A stretch of 64,000 bases of DNA. Origin: Amphiduros pacificus (lineage: Eukaryota; Annelida; Polychaeta; Phyllodocida; Hesionidae). The stretch lies in assembly GCA_949316495.1 (NCBI GenBank), contig OX439004.1:3316501-3380500 (forward strand), read 5' to 3'. Position numbers and translations under genes: made by a program. Of this stretch, positions 12,501-19,125 are shown one piece after another (the first letter of the stretch is position 1; every line of letters begins with the position of its first letter). Below the pieces are notes generated by a model that saw nothing but the letters and a program-made list of their open reading frames with translations, was not told the DNA's origin and ran no database searches.

Positions 12501-13329
12501 CTTGAAGAGGATCATTTACGTTGTTAAAAATTTCTGGAGTTATTTTATTAAAACAGGATGACTGAAATTTTGCCCAATCGGCTTGATGAAATTTCCACTT
12601 AGGGATTCGTTCGTCTAGTGGAGGAAAATGGTTATTTAAAATAATGGGGTAATGATCACTACCCCATTGATCTTCCTCTACTTCCCAGGAATAGTCTAAA
12701 AATAAATTTGGAGTGCACATGGAGAGATCAATTGATGTTAAAGAGCCTGTAGCAGGATGTAAATATGTTGGAGAATCGTTATTCCAAAGGCACAAACTAT
12801 TGTTATTTAAGAAATCTTCTATTATACGTCCTTTGGCATCAGTATTATTTCTGCCACCCCAAAGATAGTTGTGAGCATTAAAGTCACCAACTAACATATA
12901 TGGTTGTGGCAGCTGGGTTATTAAATTATTTAAATCTGCAATATTAACTGGCTCACTAGGTGGTAAATATATTGAACATATAGTTAATGTATTGTGCAGG
13001 GTAACCCTGACTGCAGAAGCTTGTAAATTAGTATTTAATGTTACTTTACTTTGGGGTATACAGGATTTAACAAAAACAGAAACTCCACCATGTGCTCGGT
13101 CCATAATGTCAATTGAACCGACTTTATTATAAATCACATATCCCTTAAATGTTGTGGAATCATCTTTGAATTTAGTTTCTTGTAAACAAATTACAGATGC
13201 ATTATATTTCTGGGCTAATAACTCCAGTTCTGGCCTGTTTGCCTCAAATCCTCTACAATTCCATTGTATGATATTGCTGATAGCCATATTAAAAATAATG
13301 AGTATAAATATAGGATTTAACATAATCAT
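9592..13329 (-). CDS. LINE ORF2: endonuclease / reverse transcriptase / RNase H polyprotein
   Basis: A single uninterrupted frame of 1245 codons. The likely functional start is the in-frame ATG at 13287 (MAISNIIQWNCRG), though an ATG at 13329 overlaps the ORF1 stop as ATGA, an arrangement known from LINEs that reinitiate translation. The N-terminal apurinic-type endonuclease shows QWNCRG, QETKF, VGDFNAHNYLWGG and GSDHYPI. The reverse transcriptase shows APGPDHIHYQ, SGFRKTRSTVDHL, FFDLEKAYDTTW, GVPQGSILS and the catalytic box FVDD (FADD is commoner). The RNase H domain shows YTDGSF, AELHALYLALD, FSDSLS and PSHIGIHGNEAAD. A C-terminal Cys/His cluster (CIGCQRALTIKHILIEC) is also typical. All expected catalytic acidic residues are visible, so the protein looks capable of function. 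Confidence 0.95.
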   Translation of the reverse strand: MIMLNPIFILIIFNMAISNIIQWNCRGFEANRPELELLAQKYNASVICLQETKFKDDSTTFKGYVIYNKVGSIDIMDRAHGGVSVFVKSCIPQSKVTLNTNLQASAVRVTLHNTLTICSIYLPPSEPVNIADLNNLITQLPQPYMLVGDFNAHNYLWGGRNNTDAKGRIIEDFLNNNSLCLWNNDSPTYLHPATGSLTSIDLSMCTPNLFLDYSWEVEEDQWGSDHYPIILNNHFPPLDERIPKWKFHQADWAKFQSSCFNKITPEIFNNVNDPLQVFTDTLYDIADGCIPKSKPNSKIKEKPWFNDECKKAVKERKKALKIFNRQPTQYNLHQFRIKRTKARYIIKISKRKSWKDYVSKLNTRSPIKKCWEMVRKITGKGGGARIKHLNHNGQLITNPTEIGNTIGQTISKNSSSNNHSAKFQQIKNRKERNQLNFISNNLEQYNKPFTISDLKLALDKSHDTAPGPDHIHYQILKHLPDQTLGHLLDIFNNIWESGKFPPSWSEATIIPIPKPGKDSSDSNNYRPIALTSCICKSMERMINERLVWFLETTAYISVAQSGFRKTRSTVDHLVRLETFIREGFIKGEHVVSIFFDLEKAYDTTWKYGIMSDLYDVGLRGRLPLFIQNFLSNRHFKVRVGASLSDAFDQEMGVPQGSILSVTLFIIKINSIVDCMRPGADCSLFVDDFNLSYRSASMHTIERQLQQHLNRLQEWADNNGFKFSLKKTVCMHFCKKWKAHPDPDLHLGQTRIPVVEETKFLGLIFDRKLSFIPHIKYVKKKCQKALDLLRVLAHTDWGGDRNVLLQLYRALVRSKLDYGCMVYGSARPSYIKMLDPIQNQGLRLCLGAFRTSPADSLAVEADELPLDLRREKLALQYAAKIAACPDNPVHDAIFNPNYVDLFENKPNTIPTFGIRIKESLQSLNLNPNQIAKFQYPETPPWTYATLNINLAMSELKKWSTDPSLYINRYKEIKSIFTGYQCIYTDGSFDDEKAAAAAVKGNHIYSERLPNKSSIFSAELHALYLALDHVETSPHQTFLIFSDSLSCLQALKAKDWKNPFIYKILERYHRLCTDENKEIRFYWIPSHIGIHGNEAADQAAKAALDKRPIDLLIPYTEFKKYITVFLRSKWQLRWNEAIFNKLHEIKPVLGKTKGAIRINRREESVLTRIRIGHSHLTHCYLFKGEDQPECIGCQRALTIKHILIECIDFDIIRTQYFNVQDLHTLFDTVDTSVIVSFLTHIGLYNQF

Positions 13330-14072
13330 TTGTTAGGTTTACGATTATGTTTTGACTGAACAGGTGTAAAATGTATATCAGAAGGATCACCTGTATCCAT
13401 CCTTTCTAAGGATTTAGTTCTATTTATTTTACTTTTGCTTTGGTCTTTGATTTCTTTTTTGTCTGATTTATTAACTGGTCTATTGGTATTTACGTTTTTA
13501 TTACTAGATGATGTGGAGGGAGTCTGTGAAGAGGTTTTAGTCGATGTTATTGTTGGTGTTATTGTTGGTAGAGCTATTGCTGGGGTAGTGGATGCAGGAG
13601 TCTGAGTAGATGTTGCCGAAGATTTGGAAGTTTTTGTGAAAAAGGAATAATTTTTGTCATTAATTGGCCATGTAATTTCAGTCTGAATTGCTATTGATTT
13701 AGTCTCTTTGTTCTTTAAAGTGCTAGCATAGGATGATTTTGTTGTGTTGAATGATTCTACACGCTTACGTGCCTCTGGAAAAGATATGTTTTCTGTGTGT
13801 CGTATTCGCTGAATTTCCTTCTCTTTTAAAAAAGAAGGACAATTCCGCGAATATGATGGGTGATCGCCTTCACAATTCACACATTTGACATTTTTTGATA
13901 AACAATCTTCTCCATTATGTTGGGCAGTACACTTTGGGCATGTTACATTCCCTTTACATCTGTCAGATCCATGTCCATATCTCTGACACTTGAAGCAGCG
14001 CAGAGGGTTTGGAATAAAAACATCAACTCTGACGTTTAAATATCCAACCTTAATAGATGTTGGAAGCTGCGC
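13326..14072 (-). CDS. LINE ORF1 (gag-like, CCHC), 5'-truncated
   Basis: An open frame of 248 codons runs from the 5' break of the element to TGA at 13326-13328. It begins AQLPTSIKVGYLNVRVDVFIP and continues into three zinc knuckles: CFKCQRYGHGSDRC, CPKC...HNGEDC and CVNCEGDHPSYSRNC. This is the nucleic-acid-binding end of ORF1 in I- and jockey-like elements. The rest is a low-complexity Ser/Thr/Lys-rich tail. The N-terminal RRM-like half and the start codon are missing because the insertion is truncated. The stop overlaps the ORF2 start (ATGA). Confidence 0.88.
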   Translation of the reverse strand, partial: AQLPTSIKVGYLNVRVDVFIPNPLRCFKCQRYGHGSDRCKGNVTCPKCTAQHNGEDCLSKNVKCVNCEGDHPSYSRNCPSFLKEKEIQRIRHTENISFPEARKRVESFNTTKSSYASTLKNKETKSIAIQTEITWPINDKNYSFFTKTSKSSATSTQTPASTTPAIALPTITPTITSTKTSSQTPSTSSSNKNVNTNRPVNKSDKKEIKDQSKSKINRTKSLERMDTGDPSDIHFTPVQSKHNRKPNK

Positions 14073-14073
14073 C

Positions 14074-14089
14074 GATTTGATATATAATG
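14074..14089. repeat. Target-site duplication of the LINE, 5' side
   Basis: GATTTGATATATAATG, identical to 9313-9328. It fixes the 5' end of the LINE at 14073. Confidence 0.9.
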
Positions 14090-14203
14090 TAACAAAAAAT
14101 AATAAAGATAAATGTAATTAATAGGGAAAAAAACAAAATATATTAAAACTGTAGCCATTTTTGAATAAACAGAGAAAAGTAAAATGTGCTTTTATCTCCC
14201 AGT

Positions 14204-14416
14204 TTAATTATTATTAACAAAAAGATCACCTTTTTGTGGTCTGCAGTCATCACAAAACCATTCTCCCTCAGGAACCTCTTCCTCAGTAAGTCCCACACAA
14301 CTGAGATGAAACCACTCTAATTCACAATTTGGATTATCACAAGCTATCATATCCATAGTTTCAGCTTGCAGACAGAAACAATAAATTTGAGTGTAGTCAT
14401 CAGAGAAATCCTCCAT
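14204..14416 (-). CDS. Small PHD-finger protein, 70 aa
   Basis: A complete C4HC3 PHD finger fills the ORF: C-x-C (YCFC), CDNPNC, WFHLSC and WFCDDC supply all eight zinc ligands in order, with the conserved EWFH core and GEWFC end. PHD fingers commonly read histone H3 tails; nothing else is encoded. The ATG at 14416 has an in-frame TAG four codons upstream and a good context (A at -3, G at +4), so it can stand as a single-exon gene. It could also be a lone exon of a larger protein. It lies inside the inverted-repeat-bounded segment 7630-14790, 115 bp from the LINE insertion, so it may be cargo of a DNA element and not a host gene. Confidence 0.6.
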   Translation of the reverse strand: MEDFSDDYTQIYCFCLQAETMDMIACDNPNCELEWFHLSCVGLTEEEVPEGEWFCDDCRPQKGDLFVNNN

Positions 14417-14692
14417 TTTGCCACTCTAATAAACTTTCTACCAGTATAAAAATTTATGACTTTTTAGAGACTGTGTATACTAGTAAATGCAGACTGCTGA
14501 AAGACTATTCTTTATTAAGATATAATATGGGATAAAAGTTTGACAGTTCTGGGATTCATTTTGACAACTGTCAAACTGCAGAGGTGCTGAGCATATCTGC
14601 CAGCCTCCTTGCTGACAGCCGGCCCAGCAGCCAATTAGTGGCAGGCCAAGCTGCCAATTAGTGGGTGTGAGCCGGTTTAGATAAGGCGTCGC

Positions 14693-14790
14693 GGACAACA
14701 CACATGAAACCTTTGATGTTCCCCCAGTCCTCCCTCCATCTTAATTACTCCATGCTAAGAGGCAGGCTTCTCTGCACAGTTTCTTCAAAA
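14693..14790 (-). repeat. Right arm of the long-range inverted repeat
   Basis: It contains the exact complements of 7663-7689 (at 14730-14756) and of 7775-7788 (at 14693-14706). Just inside it, at about 14620-14665, lie two 'GCCAATTAGTG' motifs that recur near 7708-7723 in the left arm region. Confidence 0.65.
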
Positions 14791-15173
14791 GTTAGCCGAA
14801 CAGAATCACATGTGCTAGATGAAAACAAAGACACCGAGAAACATGTGGATGATTCTGATTGTGAAAACTATTATATCATAGTGAGGAGAAAGTCAATTAA
14901 TTTACAGAATCTAGTCTGAGTATTAGCTGCCAAAAAATGTTAATATAATTAAGTCATTGAATCACATTATCTAAATAAATAATATTAATAATTATCAGTC
15001 ATTGTTCATGTATATATAATGAGATAATTATAGTGTCATGATGGATGTAATGCAAGACAGTGTCATATGGGAAAAATAAAGAAATATAGTGACCAAATAT
15101 AGCTAAAAGATGTGTTGGATTTCTTCCTGAAAGTGCACCAGAATGTACCATTTTTACTGAATTTAAAAAATTT

Positions 15174-15285
15174 TCCTGGGGGGGCATGCCCCAAGACCCC
15201 CCTAATGCGCTGCGCGGCTTCGCCGCTTGTCGTAAAGCAGCTGTGCTGCTTTACTCTGTCCACGCGCTGCTTACTCAACCACCAT
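15174..15285. repeat. GC-rich hairpin-bearing dispersed-repeat fragment
   Basis: A sharp GC-rich island in AT-rich sequence contains GGGGGGGCATGCCCC followed by AGACCCCCCTA, and small hairpins such as GCGGCTTCGCCGC. The GGCATGCCCC...GACCCCCCTA phrase is familiar from dispersed repeats in invertebrate genomes, but I cannot name the family. Confidence 0.45.
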
Positions 15286-15397
15286 CAACAAATTTCTAGG
15301 GAAAACCCTGACTACCCAATTAAATTTACATGTCAGAAATGAAAGGAGCATACTAGGTCAATGTTGGTGACAATTTACCAGGTTCTGCAGCTCAAAG

Positions 15398-17160
15398 ATG
15401 TTGCTTGATCCAGGGCATCAGCAAATGGTAAAGCAACAGAGGCTCATGCAGACTCTGCCTGGAGCTGCACCAGTTGGTGCCAGGCCTTCCCAGATTGAAG
15501 GGAAAGAAGATTTGAAAGCAGTGTTTGTTGCTTATTTGGTAGAGCATTGTCTTCCTATGTCTCTGGCCCAAAGTCTTGTGGAATTGGCCAAGAGATTATC
15601 AAAGGATCCGACTCAACTGTCATCACTGACATTGTCAAGACAGGCGGCTACCCAGTACCTGACCCATGGTGTTGCAGCAACAATGAAGGATGACCTCTCT
15701 AGCAAACTTCAAGAGAGCCATTTCTCTTTGAATATTGCTGAGGTCACCAACAACAATGAGGACAAAGTTCTGAATGCTATGGTTCGGTACGGAGATGACA
15801 ATGAGATGGAAGAAAGGAGTGGAAATGCTCATCAGACAGAAGAATGAGCATGTCCTTGACATTCATGGTGATACTGTGCACATTGTTAACAATGTAGCCA
15901 AGGAGATGTTTAAGCTGTTCAACAACTTTGTTGAGAACAAAATAAATGACATCTTCTATGATATCCAGAGGCAGCCAAATTGCAAGGAATTATTCAAGGT
16001 CTTTTGTGGGGAGTTGGGAATAACAGGTGCCCTATCTATTGTGAGGCCCATATCTTCATGTTTCTTGCAGATGAAAGCTGTAGTTGACCACTTCCTCATG
16101 CTGCAAGATGGTCTGCTGGTCTACTACTTCAGCTTCTTAGAAAACAAGGACAAGTACAGATCAGTGATGAAGGAGATATTGGTTCGAAGGAAAGTGAATG
16201 AGTCCTCACAAGTGCTCATTATGTAAATGCAGGAAGGTCTGGCCAGATCAAGGTCAGATTGTAATACCTCCAGGAAAGACCGGATCATGGTTGCACTTTT
16301 CAACGATGCTGCTCATTTTTTTGGCTACAGGCAGTTTGTAAAGCTCTACCAGAGTGAAAGGCCAACTGTTCACACCCTCCATGCTGATACTTTCCACTAA
16401 GTGCAGAGATACCTTGTTCTCTTCATGAACTCTGAAGAGGTGCCATAGACTAGTGTGTCTCAGATGACCCAGCTGAATGTGACAGACAGAAGTCTCCAAG
16501 TTAGTGACGGAAGGCTTGCCTCTCAGGAACAAAACAATCTCTAGTTTAAGTGCTTTGAATCCAGAGGCAGCTACTCAGGATAGTACAATCCAGGGTTTTG
16601 AAAATCTCTGTAAACAGCTTCCAAATGTTGTCCAAGGTGAGGATTTAGGCAAACTCCATATGGAACTACGTAAGTATGTTGCCGACCCAGATATCAGAAA
16701 TATTCTAGACCACTATCATCTGCTGCAGGAAAAGCGCATAGATGTACATTTTTGACCAGGGTGTTACAACTGAAGACAGTGATAACCGGTATCCTGTGTT
16801 GGGGAAGCTTAGCATATTCACTGGTCCAATAGTGGAGGGGTCCTTCAAGATCATGGATGATATCATTGAGAAGGACCACACAAATTTCACTGTGGAAAAC
16901 TAGGAGTTCTATTTCCAGGGTGAAATATAATCTGCAAGCCAAAGGAGAATCAAGCTGCACTATGGAAATATCACCAACATAGAGGAGAATGTGTCGCACT
17001 TCCTGGCAGACGTACAAAGATTTTCTTGTGATAAAGAAAGCAAGACAAGCTGAAAAGGTTTGCCATTGGCAGCAGGATGCAGAGGTATGGTTGAAAGGAA
17101 GGATAGAGAAGTGTAAAAATTCACTTGATAAAGATTCTGTGAGTTGGGAATGAGTCTGCA
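15398..17160 (+). pseudogene. Decayed transposase-like gene (hAT-like family, tentative)
   Basis: The sequence translates in at least two overlapping plus frames and then becomes interrupted. The first frame (15398-15847) reads ...LSKDPTQLSSLTLSRQAATQYLTHG... and ...LQESHFSLNIAEVTNNNEDK. The second (15774-16226) reads ...LDIHGDTVHIVNNVAKEMFK..., ...NCKELFKVFCGELG and ...IVRPISSCFLQM. Later pieces include FFGYRQFVKLYQSERPTVHTLHADTFH. The pattern of an acidic 'NIDEATNN'-like box followed by HxVNN and a long helical C-terminus resembles hAT-like transposase proteins repeated in many invertebrate genomes. Frame breaks and several stops make it nonfunctional. The family assignment is from memory of such proteins, not from a search. 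Confidence 0.45.
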
Positions 17161-17216
17161 GAGCAGCCTTTATCATCTGGACCTACACCATCTGCAGGCC
17201 ATTACCTTTGTCATCA

Positions 17217-17690
17217 GGTGCAACACTTGAGGCAGCTGTAAGGCCATCAGCAACAGATGCAACACTTGAGGTAGCTGTAAGGCCATCTGTAACAGGTGCA
17301 ACACTTGAGGCAGCTGTAAGGCCATCTGTAACAGGTGCAACACTTGAGGCAGCTGTAAGGCCATCTGTAACAGGTGCAACACTTGAGGTAGCTGTAAGGC
17401 CATCTGTAACAGGTGCAACACTTGAGGCAGCTGTAAGGCCATCTGTAACAGGTGCAACACTTGAGGCAGCTGTAAGGCCATCTGTAACAGGTGCAACACT
17501 TGAGGTAGCTGTAAGGCCATCTGTAACAGGTGCAACACTTGAGGTAGCTGTAAGGCCATCTGTAACAGGTGCAACACTTGAGGCAGCTGTAAGGCCATCT
17601 GTAACAGGTGCAACACTTGAGGTAGCTGTAAGGCCATCTGTAACAGGTGCAACACTTGAGGCAGCTGTAAAGCCATCTTCATCATTAGCT
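17217..17690. repeat. 39-bp minisatellite, about 12 copies
   Basis: The unit contains GCAACACTTGAGGCAGCTG then TAAGGCCATCTGTAACAG. Copies differ mainly by GGCAGC against GGTAGC. Because 39 is divisible by three, frames stay open on both strands (plus: ...TLEAAVRPSVTGA..., minus: ...MALQLPQVLHLLQ...). That openness is a property of the unit and not evidence of coding. The array lies in the downstream part of the decayed transposase-like gene. Confidence 0.95.
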
Positions 17691-17881
17691 ACCTGGAAAC
17701 ATCACAAAATATTTTAAGTCAAGTCAAAAGTGAGTTTGACTGTCCCTTGGCAAGAAACCAAAAAACCAAAATCTTCACAACGTCTTTGTTAACATTCTCT
17801 TTAACTTCATGGATGGGGAGGTGTTACCGTTAGTAAGCACTGGATAAAGCCATGGATACATGAAAGCATCATTACCAGTAT

Positions 17882-18050
17882 CAAAGTTGCTTCTGAGGAA
17901 CAAAACAATCACAAGTTTGAGTGTTTTGAATCCTGAGGTAGCTTCTCAGGAAATACAATCAACTTGGATGTTCGAAATATTCTAGACCACCAGGAAAAGC
18001 ATATAGATGACATTTTTGGACCTCTGTGTCTCAATTAAAGACAGACATCA
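17882..18050 (+). pseudogene. Second, shorter copy of the transposase-like 3' part
   Basis: This stretch repeats pieces of 16523-16790 in the same order: CAGGAACAAAACAATC-like start, GTGTTTTGAATCC, then GAAATATTCTAGACCAC, then GGAAAAGC.TAGATG and CAATTAAAGACAG. The middle is deleted. It shows that the transposase-like sequence was duplicated before decay, with the 39-bp array now between the two copies. Confidence 0.6.
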
Positions 18051-18289
18051 GATATATCCCCAAGTATAATAGTCATATATGTTTTTTTGTTTAATTTGCT
18101 GTACAGGATTCTGGATGCTGATACCTTGGATAAACCGGATTCATGTTATTATATGCATTTCAAAAATACTCTCTACATAAGTCACAGGTATTCAGTTTTA
18201 CAACTACATACCATTTCAATTACCAAACACAAACTTTAATCATAGCAGGTGTTTTTATAACCTAAATTTAGCTCTCTCACAGAAACACA

Positions 18290-18430
18290 TGCAAGTCCTG
18301 AAAATGGGTTCTAGTTGCTCTGGGGCAGGATCAGAGACAGCTCCCTATTAGTCGCCTCTTACGACATGCAGAGAATACAGTGGACCAATTCTTTTTATGT
18401 CCCGCAGTCCACAGGGGACCCAGCACCTTT
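18290..18430 (+). mobile_element. SINE fragment with a conserved central domain (Nin-like?)
   Basis: It contains TAGTCGCCTCTTACGACATG followed by CAGAGAATACAGTGGACCAATTC and a CCCGCAGTCCACAGGGGACCC end. The 'GTCGCCTCTTACGACA...' core resembles the deeply conserved SINE central domain that I recall as Nin, known from molluscs and other invertebrates. The tRNA-like head is not recognisable here. The family name is tentative. Confidence 0.45.
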
Positions 18431-18447
18431 TCCTACATTGAATCAAG

Positions 18448-18620
18448 CAGTAGTGAAAGTCAGCTTTCAGGAAAAAAGTTGAAACCCTGAAAAATTAACC
18501 TGAATATACCCTACCCCCCTTACTGAAATGCCATTTTTGGATGTTTCAGACTGACCATTTTGAATTTCACATTTGAAGAAAAAAACCTGAATTCAGGTTA
18601 TTTCCTGAAGACTTTCATCT
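18448..18620 (+). repeat. Dispersed repeat, copy 1
   Basis: This segment is about 80% identical by eye to the reverse complement of 56097-56312. Shared blocks include TTTTGGATGTTTCAGACTGA, CATTTTGAATTTCACATTTG and AAGAAAAAAACCTG. It has no coding frame; the family is unknown. Confidence 0.65.
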
Positions 18621-18987
18621 CTGATCAAGGGAGATGGAATTATCATAAAAAAAGAAATGTATAAATAAATGTTTATGCTTTTTGAAAAAGAAATTGACGA
18701 ATTTGATGTCACACAAGGCATGGATTTTAATAATATCTGTTGATATGCACAATCAAGCATACAAGAAAAGGGAATCTAAAAATGGAAATCAAAATGGGAA
18801 TCAAATCAAAATCAAATGGGAATCAAGCATGGAATGAAACTTGGAAGAGAACATCTTCAGGATGTAGAATCAGGTCGTAATGGTGTAAATGTTCTTGGCG
18901 CTATTCAGCTATCCCACAATACATTCTGTGATGCTAAATATGCTCAAATCACTGTAAATATAAACTCAGCTTAATTTTAAATATATA

Positions 18988-18993
18988 TTTATT
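18988..18993 (-). terminator. Polyadenylation signal candidate for GTPBP10
   Basis: AATAAA on the minus strand, 133-138 bp past the stop codon, in AT-rich sequence. Confidence 0.45.
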
Positions 18994-19125
18994 TATAACA
19001 ACATATATGCTTTTTATATATAAATAATGACATATATTTACATAAACTATTACAAAAGACAACTAACAAATTGATTGATTTGATTAATTCTTAAAATGTG
19101 AAAAGTGTGAATCACATGACCGGAA

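Larger units (their letters stand above)
9329..14073 (-). mobile_element. Non-LTR retrotransposon (LINE), I/Nimb group, 5'-truncated
   Basis: A 4.7-kb minus-strand LINE. From its 5' side it holds a truncated ORF1 with three CCHC knuckles, an intact ORF2 (endonuclease, reverse transcriptase, RNase H), a 3' UTR of about 260 bp (9329-9591) and a short simple-sequence tail of ATTC/TTCA type instead of poly(A). A 16-bp target-site duplication flanks it exactly. Presence of RNase H plus CCHC ORF1 and the tetranucleotide tail places it in the I superclade, most like Nimb elements of aquatic invertebrates. Truncation inside ORF1 is the usual outcome of incomplete target-primed reverse transcription. 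Confidence 0.93.

Noticed and set aside
17173-17717. 170-codon frames on both strands
   Set aside because: Product of the 39-bp minisatellite; the surrounding transposase-like gene is broken.
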